Source: Hymenoscyphus infarciens (Eukaryota; Ascomycota; Leotiomycetes; Helotiales; Helotiaceae). From it: a stretch of 61,242 nt of DNA. Of the stretch, positions 11,440 to 20,868 are shown in pieces. The DNA lies in NCBI GenBank assembly GCA_001414345.1, contig LLCB01000332.1, positions 1-61,242 of the forward strand, given 5' to 3'. Position numbers and translations under genes: made by a program. Each line of letters begins with the position of its first letter. The first letter of the stretch is position 1. The notes beneath the pieces are model-generated. The model saw only the letters and a list, made by a program, of their open reading frames with translations, was not told the DNA's origin and did no database searches.

Positions 11440-11486
11440 GTAAGCTCTGGCTCCTGTGTCAAAGCTGCAATTGCTAACGGTTTTAG
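11440..11486 (+). other. Probable 3' UTR intron abutting the stop codon
   Basis: Immediately after TAA comes GTAAGC, then branch-like TTGCTAACGG and acceptor TTTTAG, enclosing 47 bases, typical of introns in this window. Splicing would leave the stop codon at the exon edge and would not change the protein. Confidence 0.5.
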
Positions 11487-11801
11487 GTCGCTCGTCGTCG
11501 TTTTCTCTGAGTTATGCCATGAAGGACAATATCGCCAGGGAAGAATAGTCAGTCACTGCTGGGCAGAGACTAAATACAGGTTTATTCATTTTGTTTTTGA
11601 GCTCCTATGACTTATCGTTACCATGTGATTATCGTTTTATAAAACAGTGATTCAGTGATGATTGCGAATTCAGCATCCTTTAAAAGATCGTCACTCTTCG
11701 CTCCTAATTCTTGCAAACATCGCTTCGGGAACTTATCTTGAGGCAGTACGCATTTCGAGACGCGTTTACAAAGCTAGGGAAATCTGCCCCACAGCGCCAG
11801 G
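11487..11801. other. Spacer between two small genes
   Basis: It holds the rest of the 3' region of the upstream gene and presumably the promoter of the next. No coding frame stands out. Confidence 0.3.
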
Positions 11802-12062
11802 ATGTGTTTATCACTTCTTCGGCTCCTCTTTATCACCACTCTTCTCGTGATGGCCGCTTTAGCAACACAAGCGATATACTCGACATGCCCCATGCCGAGA
11901 GAAGTACTTCCGACTGGTACAAATGATTTTGCCCATGAGATGACAGTCACCTCAAAGTCTGACCCAGTACATTATGTCGCAAACTTTCTGGCATATCTGC
12001 TCCTTATGGTATTGGTTGGATTCTTCTTTCGTGTTTTGCTGGGGGTTGGAGTATTTATATGA
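11802..12062 (+). CDS. Possible small signal-peptide and membrane-anchor protein, 86 aa
   Basis: Unrecognised. The N-terminus (CLSLLRLLFITTLLVMAALA, then TQA) looks like a signal peptide. A short polar loop of about 37 residues with one Cys follows, then a long hydrophobic C-terminal helix (FLAYLLLMVLVGFFFRVLLG) running almost to the end. The architecture matches the 11161 gene, but sequence similarity is not evident. It could also be a chance ORF or an exon of a longer gene. Confidence 0.35.
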   Translation: MCLSLLRLLFITTLLVMAALATQAIYSTCPMPREVLPTGTNDFAHEMTVTSKSDPVHYVANFLAYLLLMVLVGFFFRVLLGVGVFI

Positions 12063-12544
12063 TATAAGGTCCATTTCAGTCAATCTATGACTAGCATTAA
12101 GAAGCTTTAACGCCCCAAAGACGTGATGCAGTACCCATGAACATTTTGACACTTAATTACAATTGAAATCAAGTTGAAAGGCTCATGGTTGTTTCTCTAG
12201 TGTGCTTAAACAATCAATGGTGTTTGATGAACATTTAAAGATGTCTGGGTTTACCAGTTTTAAACGACTTTGACAGAAATAAATGACGTATCAAGCAAGA
12301 GGAATAATTATTGCAACTCGCCTAGCAATTTAAGGGGCTTCTGAGAAGATTTTAGACTGATAGGAGACCTCTTTTTGCATCCATCTACCCAACGCACGCT
12401 TGTATTTTTCGTTTGATTACTGCATGCCTCCCTTCATATTGTTCTAAAGCAAGCTCCGACGCGTTATATCAAACCCACAAAACTTCCCTCGACACACTAT
12501 AGCCAAGGTTTTATTACAAGAGTTTGACAGTTTACAATCTCAAA
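12063..12544. other. Spacer and promoter of the first PPxY membrane gene
   Basis: No coding frame is supported. The last 17 bases before the ATG closely match the leader of the paralogue at 13216: 12528-12553 agrees with 13199-13224 at 23 of 26 positions, showing a shared origin. Confidence 0.5.
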
Positions 12545-12844
12545 ATGTCATCCTACTTAACCAAACCTGAAAAACCCGCCTGGCCGGACCCCGAGAGTTT
12601 TCATGAAGCACCACTCAACTTAATATCAACCGATCGACCTCCACCACCATATCTGGAAGCTCATAAAGCCCATATCGTAAAAATTCCCGAAGACGAGACC
12701 GTGCGGACAGTCATGGCGGAAACACGAATGCCCGCACGCAAACGGATTCGCGCCGGAATCTTATGCATTTCGGCGTTGGCGGTGTTATTTATCATAATGG
12801 CATTAGGAGGGGTATTGAGAACGCACGGAAGAGTTGCCTCCTGA
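12545..12844 (+). CDS. Small single-pass membrane protein with PPPPY motif, paralogue A (99 aa)
   Basis: The start MSSYLTK matches the paralogue's MSSHTTN and its leader. Residues about 19-36 read FHEAPLNLISTDRPPPPY; paralogue B has FNEIPLNTLSYDAPPPY in the same place. A basic stretch (RMPARKRIR) precedes one transmembrane helix (AGILCISALAVLFIIMALGG), so the N-terminus with the PPxY should face the cytosol. PPxY is the known ligand of WW domains, including those of Rsp5/NEDD4 ubiquitin ligases, and small membrane adaptors of that kind are known in fungi; a similar job here is inference. No named family is recognised. Confidence 0.6.
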   Translation: MSSYLTKPEKPAWPDPESFHEAPLNLISTDRPPPPYLEAHKAHIVKIPEDETVRTVMAETRMPARKRIRAGILCISALAVLFIIMALGGVLRTHGRVAS

Positions 12845-13215
12845 GGCAATTAGTGCAATTCAAAAGGATTTTTGTCACCACTAACCTTATGTATTTCTTT
12901 CCTGTCTGGTGTAGTTTGCTTCATGCTGATCGAGTTTCTAGCCACAAAGAATATCGACTGAACTGGATGACTCAAGCAAATAGAACACTCATAACAAATC
13001 ACTCAAACCAATAGGCGACTTAGAGGTTCCTTGAAAGTTGTGAAAGCCTGAAATTGATTCACTTGACTAGTTGACGGGGATTACATTAACATGCTCTCAA
13101 ACCGCTGTCTCTTAATATTTACGTTCTGACTTTAACTCTCCTCCTCAAGCTTACAAACCCAACACCCACTCTCGCCCACCAAGATCTATCTACTTCAACA
13201 GTCTACAATTTCAAA
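12845..13215. other. Spacer between the two PPxY paralogues
   Basis: It contains the 3' end of copy A and the promoter and leader of copy B, with a CA/CT-rich stretch at about 13150-13200 typical of fungal leaders. Confidence 0.4.
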
Positions 13216-13542
13216 ATGTCCTCCCACACAACAAACTCCAAAAACATTGCTTCGCACGACCTAGAAAGTCAAAAACACTCCGCCACAAGGGCCTTCAACG
13301 AAATACCACTCAATACACTATCGTATGATGCACCTCCACCATATCCCAACGGCAATAAGACCCAGTCACAACACCGCTTTCGTCTTGACAAGTATGAGAG
13401 GACTGCAATATACAAGCTTTTCCTGTTAGTATTTTCGATCACTTGCGCCATTGTTCTCGCCATCATGTTAATTGTAGCGGCAATTCGATATAATGCGAAT
13501 GCCCCAAAGATTATTCAAGAAGGTCCAGATCCCCTCGCTTAG
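13216..13542 (+). CDS. Small single-pass membrane protein with PPPY motif, paralogue B (108 aa)
   Basis: This is the tandem partner of the 12545 gene. The conserved block FNEIPLNTLSYDAPPPY sits near residues 27-43. A basic segment (HRFRLDKYERTAIYK) leads into one strong transmembrane helix (LFLLVFSITCAIVLAIMLIV), followed by a short tail (YNANAPKIIQEGPDPLA). The predicted topology is N-in. The helix and flanks have diverged from copy A while the F-x-E-x-PLN-x-x-S-x-D-x-PPPY block and the leader are kept, suggesting selection on that motif. A function as a WW-domain or ubiquitin-ligase adaptor is inferred only. Confidence 0.65.
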   Translation: MSSHTTNSKNIASHDLESQKHSATRAFNEIPLNTLSYDAPPPYPNGNKTQSQHRFRLDKYERTAIYKLFLLVFSITCAIVLAIMLIVAAIRYNANAPKIIQEGPDPLA

Positions 13543-15995
13543 AACGTGGTGAGGAAGGGGGGGGTATGCAATCGACCAGGAAAGGCTGGATATGAGGCAT
13601 AATGCGACGAACCGGGAAGCGCTGAGAGAACTTGGTTATCTGACCCATATCTCATATATGGTAGATGAAAGAAGAGTCTATGTTACAAAATGAGTCTATG
13701 AAAGTTCCCGCAAGGATTCGTTCGGGAGGAGCGTTTCCACAAATTGATAATCCTAGAAGTAAGTCATCTGACTGGATTAATCACTTCACAGCTGACAACT
13801 AGACAGTCTCCGGTCAACTCCACTACTTTCATAGCTATCTCTACAATATTCTGAGTTCGTTGTATCTTACGTATAAAGTCTCATCCAAATCTTCAAGTGT
13901 TTTCCGAAGTAGTCGTGAGCCATTGTGATGTCTATATACTAGAATGAAGGCTCCATCCAGTACCAAGACGATGAAAATTTCAAACAGAACGAAGCTTTTG
14001 CCTCCGTCCACAGATGAAGATAATAAACAGTTCATCCGTCTTATCAAACTATTGATTGATACAATGCACTCAAATCAATACAACCTCTTCAATTCTTTGG
14101 CTGAACGATTCCTTACATCAAAAGCACGTATCATAGACTTGTATTCTCATCGCAACTTTCTTACTATATATACGGCATATGCAGTCATTTCCAAGAAAAC
14201 CCACATAGTTCATCTTCAGGGGGTTCTTCTATACTTCTTGTCTCCCACGCTACACCACTGTCATGATTCCGTCATTTCTCTTTGCACAAATTCTCCCTTT
14301 TGGATCTGGCAGTCACTTTTGATAACTTGTCCAATCAGTCCCTCGACGCATATGGAGACTCTCGGATCGTTGCAACTGGGGGGGCATCACACTTGAGTCC
14401 CTCGCACTTCTCTAGCCATTCGTGTGTTTTCTTGCCTATTTGGGCAATATTCAATAATCCATTTGCACCTTTTGATGATCTGAGTTGGTTTCGGTTCGTG
14501 ATGTTTCGTAATTTTTCCAAGATGGTGTGTGAAATTTTGTGATACGACCAGAGAGTGTCCTAGGGAAACGTTGTTTCGTCTTATAGAAGCTTCCTAACTG
14601 GGTATGAGTTTATTGAATATGCCTTGTTAGTGGTTACTTCACCTAATGTAACCCTTTAGGTTAATCCCAGCTGTGCATTTCGGCCTTTCATTCGGTTCGC
14701 CCTCTTAAGAGACTTTGTTTTAGTTGGTCAGGAGGAGTCCTTTTTATAAGTGACTTGATCAATACTCTCCGTGTCCTGGTCTGCTAGTGAAGGTTGGTAA
14801 TAGTCTAAGAGAATCAAATCTTTTATCCGACCAGGAGTGAACAACGCTATTCCTGGTTCCTGTCGACACTCTCTAGCTTTAAAATAATGCTCATATTAAA
14901 ATAGAAGGGTGCCTGACAACAATCACCGCTCCTCATATACACCCATCTGACAGACCCAAAAAGTGTTCACCGCTGAAAAGGTATGCAAAGTTATTTCCAC
15001 GCTGCCAGCTCCACGTTGTCCAATACCAATCGTTCCCCCAAGGAACCCCCCACAACCAAGTCTCATTTGTCCGAATTTCCGGTCCTCAACTTCCGAAGTC
15101 CAAGAATCTCACAGTCGATGTCGACGTACTCGACCGTATGTCGCATTAATCTCTCTTCACACCGATCGGGTTTCATCCATGCTTTTTTGGAGGGACAACG
15201 CTTGAATCTCCGGTCTGCTGCTGGGTGGATGCAATTCCGGCAGAGCACTCTGGTTACAGTGCACATTGTTGGTTGTTTTGTTTGCTGACCTTTTCTGTAT
15301 GAGAGATCGGACTTGCGTCTGGGGTGAACTATTTGTAGCTGGTGCCGTAACTATTTTCTGAGGCGTTCGAATGCGAAGAAGTGGGCTGAAAATCTAAGTC
15401 TTAGATGATTCTAAAGAAACAGTTTAAGCGACGCAGTTGTGAATGACCAATGATTAGTGGCACGCCAAGAAATGTTTGCTACACTCATCCTCAAAACTTG
15501 GACGAGATTCGCGACCTAGATATAAAGAATGTTTTGCCAAAGGTGAATAACTGCTCCCTTACGCGTCCCAGAAGGGCCTTGATTTCGAGCATACGAAAAG
15601 AAATTTGCATTGTTTTCAAGTACGTGTGATTTGGTGGAGTTTTTGGAGTCAGTCACGCCTTGTAATTTTCGGCTGTTTTGGTTTTAGCGAAGGAGAGCAG
15701 AGCAAGATAATTTTCAGCCGGTAAGTCCACATTATTAGCTCACGAATATTCTGTATTTTCATCATTACTACGGGTTCAGACTACTCAAAGGGAAGCAGTT
15801 GTATTGTCAATAGTAAGACTTATCATAGACTACAACCCTCCAAGGTAGGTTGGCCTCTCAAGATCATTGGGAAGCTCCCAAAACCCATAGCATGCACCCC
15901 AAATTTTTATGTTGCTCCTGAAAGAATCGCCATCCGTCCATCACACCAACTCGGCTCCAAGCTCCACCCAGAATGGCCCAACGTTTTGCTTTCTT
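13543..15995. other. Gene-free stretch inside the small-gene island
   Basis: Open frames are short, overlap each other and show no signal peptide, repeated motif or family. A frame at 13944-14396 begins plausibly but has no recognisable feature. Poly-G runs occur at 13558-13563. Confidence 0.4.
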
Positions 15996-16196
15996 TTACT
16001 TTCGAGGCAAGGGAAACGAATAAAGACCGCCAATGCGATTATTGCAGTCTTCACAGTGAAATTTTGCTTCCGTTGTAGAATCTTTGCCCTTACTTGAACA
16101 TCTGGTTCCGTTCTTGTTTTTGTTACGACACGCGTGAAGGATTTGTGCTACAACACGACCGCACAGAGGACATGCCTTGTTCTCCATGTTGCACAT
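15996..16196 (-). CDS. Seven-cysteine small protein, paralogue 1 (66 aa)
   Basis: No named family is recognised. The protein starts MCNMENKACPLCG and ends with IGGLYSFPLPRK. Cysteines are at 2, 9, 12, 23, 33, 48 and 51; two CxxC pairs (C9/C12, C48/C51) suggest a zinc site. The gene at 17114 has the same order: MC, then CPLC, a Cys at 23, another near 32, a late FxCxxC, and IGxxY. There is no signal peptide, so the product should be cytosolic or nuclear. The leader upstream is A-rich as in other genes here. The paired conservation makes a real coding gene likely despite the size. Confidence 0.55.
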   Translation of the reverse strand: MCNMENKACPLCGRVVAQILHACRNKNKNGTRCSSKGKDSTTEAKFHCEDCNNRIGGLYSFPLPRK

Positions 16197-17113
16197 CTTG
16201 TAGGAGCTGTTCTTGTGTTTTTAGATGTGGTAGGGTCAACTGCAATGCGTGAAATTGCTATTTGTTTGTCGAGGTCGAGTCTGCTTGAAGATTGTGTTGT
16301 TGGTTTGATTTGCGAAAAAGGATTGTAGCTTGGAGGGGGATATTTATGTCTCATGGCTGGCTTGAAAAATCCAAAGTATAGACACTTAATTATTCACCTT
16401 CACAATTCCACAAGTTGCTTTTAGCCTAGCCATGTATTGAATCCAAAAGATAAATGAAAGTAATAATGCCCGATTCACGATCATAGTGGCGTTCCTAGTT
16501 GGTTGATTTGTTGTAGTGAATGATAACAATGATTTATCCACAGCAGCTTACTTTAGTCCATGGCGAAATGTAATAGAAGCGCGCTTAAGCCATGCGCATC
16601 CTCTGTGGTCCTAGACTAAAGAAATTGAGAGTAGATCTATTTTAGGGGTATTGGGGGTGGCCAATGAACATGCTTGAGAAATACAGCCCGGCAGATCAAA
16701 TAATTTTCCAGGCGAAAGAGCTGAAGAAAATTCGAAGCTAGGCCAAATTATGAGAATTACATGAAGATTGCTATACTTCTCTACGGCAATGATTTTATGT
16801 TGAAGTTCTGTGTGGAAGAAGCTTGGTTCTTGACCATCAGCTCCTTCCATAATTTTTATAACGGGTGCACATATCTTGCTTTAAATAGCTTTTGGAGCAT
16901 AAAAAAGAGAAAAGAAAAGCAAAACTTAAGTAGGAAGCCAGTGAATTCATGATAAAAACTATCCATCTCCCCCGCCTTCAACCAAAAACCCATATCTTCT
17001 ACTCATTCATCCCTAAATTCTCATAATATACCCTCCTCCAAACTCCATCCAACAAAACAAACTAAAACAAACCTTGGCATATTGTCATAACCCTTTCACA
17101 ACCCCCAAGCAAC
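16197..17113. other. Spacer between the seven-cysteine paralogues
   Basis: It holds the leader of paralogue 1 and the 3' region of paralogue 2. No supported gene lies inside; the ORF on the minus strand at 16148-16354 overlaps the leader in another frame. Confidence 0.4.
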
Positions 17114-17305
17114 CTAGTAGAGCTGTCCTTGATATCCAGCACCAATATGAATCTTGCATTTATTGCAATAAAATGTTGATTCTGGGGTAACAACATGTTG
17201 GCTTTTCGTACATCCTTTCTTAGCTTTGGTGTCTTTGCATGGCTTTCGGCTTTCGGATGTGAAGTGTCTGCAGAGCGGACAGTAGGTTTTCTCTAAAATA
17301 CACAT
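17114..17305 (-). CDS. Seven-cysteine small protein, paralogue 2 (63 aa)
   Basis: The start is MCILEKTYCPLCRHF and the end IGAGYQGQLY. Cysteines are at 2, 9, 12, 23, 32, 47 and 50, nearly superimposable on the 15996 gene, which lies 0.9 kb downstream on the same strand. Outside the cysteines and the C-terminal IGxGY the two sequences are well diverged, with Lys/Arg-rich middles. The likely fold is a small zinc-stabilised domain with two CxxC knuckles, by inference. No secretion signal is present. Function unknown. Confidence 0.55.
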   Translation of the reverse strand: MCILEKTYCPLCRHFTSESRKPCKDTKAKKGCTKSQHVVTPESTFYCNKCKIHIGAGYQGQLY

Positions 17306-18691
17306 GGTGCGAGTTTTTTCCTTTTTCCTTATTCCAATGAAGCGAAAAGTACTTCTAAATTTTGAGATGGTGGATTGATTGTGTGCTGAGATGGATCGGG
17401 GTTGGCGTTAATGATTTGAAAAGCTCAAGGGTCTTATTGAGATTCTCCTTCTGTTATTAGGTGGAAGTTCTTGTAGGCTTTGTGCATTTACAGAGACTGA
17501 ACAAATGCCTACTAGAAATCGTCGCTCTGGAGAATCAAACCTTCGCGTATTCACTTGTTCATTACCGCTCGCTACATGCATTCTGTAGGTGAACTTGATT
17601 ATGTGCTTCATATGTTAAGAGGTGAATTTGGCATCGAGGACTGCAGCAAGAACCTCGGTCACTGCTGTGCGTACAGGGATAAGGAATTTCTTCTAAAAAA
17701 CCTTCAACAATCAACCTTTCGGTACTCTTCGTTCTCCTAAGTCTTCTGAAACAATAAAGTCAATTGTTCTAACAATCCTGGCACAATGTCCCCCTAATAA
17801 TGTGTAGGTGTACACAGAGCAAGTACTGGGACTCTTCCGCCGGAGACAGGCAGCAGATTGGACTTGTCAATGAAGCTATGTAAAAGGAGGAAGTCCCGCT
17901 GCCCAAAGAGCCGCTCACCTCATTCCACTGCTAGAATCAAAAGGAAGTTTAATGAATGTCTTTTGACTTCCAAATACAATAATCAGTCCACCAAATGTCT
18001 TTTCGTGCTGTTTGCTAAGAACGAAATCACAAGTCAATGATGACCTCAAAATTCATTGCTCGAAGGGTCACATGATAAGAATGACAGGCTCGTGTTATAT
18101 TACTAGCTATTAGTCTACGTAATACATAAGGTAACTGTTACGCTAGAGGAACATTAACGTAAAAGTTTACCTAAAATAACTACTAAACGGTATCATTTTA
18201 ACTAATAGCGCGTATATAGAACGGACCCTGCGAATATCAGCCTAATCCATGGCCTGATATCACACTCGGGAGCTTCAGTCGAAGACTAGGACAATCGAAC
18301 TATTATGCAATGCAATTGGAATCAACCCTGAAACAAAACCCCGATTGAGTCTGCCTCGTCAAAAAAACATTTACAACGATAAAAAGTCACGCGTTTAATA
18401 GACACACCTCCTCATCTCATCAATCCACCAAACACCTCTATATTTCCCATTTCCCCCAAGATCACGTGCTAGTCACAATCCCAAAGAACCCATCCCTCCC
18501 ATCTGATCACTACATTAAACTCCGATCTGTGCTCCCCAAAACACAAGTACCACCTTACACAACTCCGGGACTTTCAGATTCCAGAAAGAAACGACAAAAC
18601 GGCCGGAAAGCTACACCATCTAGTATCTCCTCATACCACTCGTGGCAGTACAACCGTAACCACCTCAAAAGACGATATATCTCTGTACACC
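17306..18691. other. Gene-free stretch
   Basis: No convincing coding region. It contains the leader of the 17114 gene at its left edge and a somewhat AT-rich patch at about 18080-18240. Confidence 0.4.
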
Positions 18692-19048
18692 ATGCCCAAA
18701 GGAAAGAAATGCGAAAGTAAGGAAACAGATCCTGCCCGCTCCGTCTCCCCGCTTCCCAAATATAGGCAAAAGAGCAAATCTACTACCCATCCCCACTCCC
18801 CGGAGTACCTTGTGGATAGGTTCCACTGGAAACGAGTGCAGTCACACATGCTGCACAATCGGATCTACCATGCATACGAGTATGGGGCATTCCTCGTACT
18901 TCCACCACCAAAGCCTGTGCAAAGAGAAAAGATGCGACGGGGAAGAAATCGATATTTTCTTCTTTTCGAATCTGTGGAGTCAACCAATCAGTTCAGGGGA
19001 AGCACGCTGACAGATGTAACAGAAGTAAAAGAAGCGTGTCACGAATGA
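18692..19048 (+). CDS. Hypothetical protein, 118 aa (weak)
   Basis: Unrecognised. The ATG follows an A/C-rich leader. The product is basic and Ser/Pro-rich at the start (MPKGKKCESKETDPARSVSP) with a more ordered middle containing HSPEYLVDRFHWKRVQSH, IYHAYEYGAFLVLPPPKP and RYFLLFESV. It has no signal peptide or membrane helix. It could be a real small gene, an exon or chance; only length and composition support it. Confidence 0.25.
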   Translation: MPKGKKCESKETDPARSVSPLPKYRQKSKSTTHPHSPEYLVDRFHWKRVQSHMLHNRIYHAYEYGAFLVLPPPKPVQREKMRRGRNRYFLLFESVESTNQFRGSTLTDVTEVKEACHE

Positions 19049-19838
19049 GATGAATATCTCCCGGCTGACAGAGATGAGGCAATATGCACCGTGCTGCAGT
19101 GTTTCTCATTTGTTAGCTATGACGACGTTGAGGAAATGGGACGTTGAAACGAGACATGGCAAGCCTCGAGCCCGGAAGTGTTTTCTGAGAAAATGGAACT
19201 ATAAGACAATCTTACCCAACTGTTGAGATGAGGGCTTTCTCTTGATTGGGCAACACTTGCATTTCGATGCCCGGCGGCATGGAGACCGAATTACGAACTT
19301 GAAGATCGCGAGCAGGTCGCACAGAGATCAATGTGGTACGGGGTAAGTTGGGAGTATCCAAGTACAACATAAGATTGAGAAACGGTTTTTCCAAGGCGGT
19401 AAATATCGGGCCACCCGCAGCATGCTGGCGGGAATCTTGCAGGAGGTCTCGATCTTCTCTAGAAATGTATCACCGGGTTATAAAGGCGGTGAATTCACCG
19501 CTGGGTTTTGCCTTGGAGTGGTATGCTCTGCGTTGTTTGCTTGCGAAATTTCGTATCAATGGCAGAAGCTCGTTGAAGAAAAATTATTCGACTGAAATCT
19601 CATACACCAACCAATTCCTTTGAAGACTGAAGACCCCGAACAAATCAATCATTTGCGCCCCGTTCATAGCTCCTTTGCTTTAACCTCCGAGATCTATTAC
19701 GCAAAACAAAAATCACAATCGCCTCCCAAGTTCTAACCCACCGACTCATAGCCCTGTGACCCCCATTCCCCGCAAACGCAGATTGACCGGCGCTCTGCAC
19801 GTTGCGGGGCTTCGTGATGCATATGCTGCGTTCGCCCA
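19049..19838. other. Gene-free stretch upstream of the PARG-like stop
   Basis: No supported coding frame; the right end presumably carries the 3' UTR of the minus-strand PARG-like gene. Confidence 0.4.
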
Positions 19839-20868
19839 CTATTTGAAAGCCCCATGAATATTCATTGGCTTGAACACACTCTTAAAAACCTCAAGATCCG
19901 AAGCGCAAGTGCTCTTTGAGGAAGAGCTTTTGGAGGATGAGGATTTTGACGACGAAGATTTTGATGAGCCAGAAGTAGGACCTTCCGGGTTCTCAAACGC
20001 AAATACTACATCCTGAAAGTTACCTTGAAATTCCGGGTCCTTTAAAAACGCGTCTCGCCACATCAAGGCCACCTCTTCGGTGGGATTACGAAATCCTGGC
20101 CCTAAGCCAAAACTACCGATGCAAATGTTGTAGTAGCCGTAGTACACGGCAATTCGCAAAGCCGTTCGGATCTTGTCCCTCATCTGTTCCTTCTCTTGCT
20201 TAAATGAATATTTCTTTCCTGAGCCGTCAAGTTTGGGTCGCTTAATTGGGCAGACAGAGATGACTGGAAGTGCTTTGGGCTCTTGCCATATTTCATATTT
20301 CTCCGGGCCATTTCGGTAAACCACTGTTGCAAAATCAGCTTGGATTTACAACACAGTTTCTCAGCAAGTAAAACATACCAACATTCTGAGAAAAAATACC
20401 TGCTTTAGAGGGAATAGGGTAATTGGTTGGAGCAGAGTTTCCGGGAGCAGGTGTTGTTATTGTAGCGAACAAATTGCTTCGTCTACAAAGACATTCTTCG
20501 GGGGACATAACGCCAGCTTCCCAGTCTCCTCCGGGTCTTTTATCGTTTGCTGGCATTATAACTGGAATTGCTATAGGCTCTACAGGTTCAGTCGGATCAT
20601 GTGCCCATTCGATGGCAAGATCAACAGGATCACGCTCATAAAAAGCTATATCTTCGTTAGCTTAAGCACGTGTTTCCAAGCACCGGTTGTACTTACCGAA
20701 ATGCACCTGGCGGCCTGGATTTGACGACGACTGTGTAGCAATAGAGTCGGAATAACAAAGAAAAGAAGTAGGCTGCCATCTTGATGACAGGTTCTGCCGA
20801 ATATATGGGATGTAGGTCTTTTTGGCCTCTGCTGCTATCTCTGATGGCTTGGGTTTTGAAGGAGGCAT
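19839..20868 (-). CDS. Microbial-type PARG catalytic-domain protein, three exons
   Basis: Exons 20868-20697, 20645-20379 and 20323-19839 (minus) give 307 residues. Introns of 51 and 55 bp have GTAAGT...GCTAAC...ATAG and GTATGT...GCAACAG signals, and both joins keep frame. Family signs of the TIGR02452/PARG_cat_microb group: MPANDKRPGGDWEAG, SPEECLCRRSNLFAT, GIFSQNVVVYRNGPE, VISVCPIKRP, and near the end GSFGLGPGFRNPTEEVA with FQDVVFAFE. Such macrodomain-related enzymes remove ADP-ribose polymers; the active-site signature is GGG then QEE, and here it reads GGD and PEE, keeping both glutamates (E107, E108). A run of SSSSK units (residues about 265-284) is inserted before the final DLEVFKSVF helix. 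Enzyme activity is not certain. Confidence 0.85.
20324..20378 (-). other. Intron 2 of the PARG-like gene
   Basis: 55 bp, donor GTATGT, acceptor TTTGCAACAG. Splicing rebuilds the family segment GIFSQNVVVYRNG across the junction. Confidence 0.85.
20646..20696 (-). other. Intron 1 of the PARG-like gene
   Basis: 51 bp, donor GTAAGTAC, branch-like AAGCTAACG, acceptor GATATAG. The splice makes an Ala codon and joins GRQVHF to FYERDPVDLA. Confidence 0.8.

Noticed and set aside
13944..14396. 150-codon plus-strand frame starting MKAPSSTK
   Set aside because: Has an ATG but no recognisable domain, signal or paralogue; likely chance.
16148..16354. Minus-strand frame with a PPPSY motif upstream of the seven-cysteine gene
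   Set aside because: It overlaps the seven-cysteine gene in another frame and its sequence is better explained as that gene's leader.
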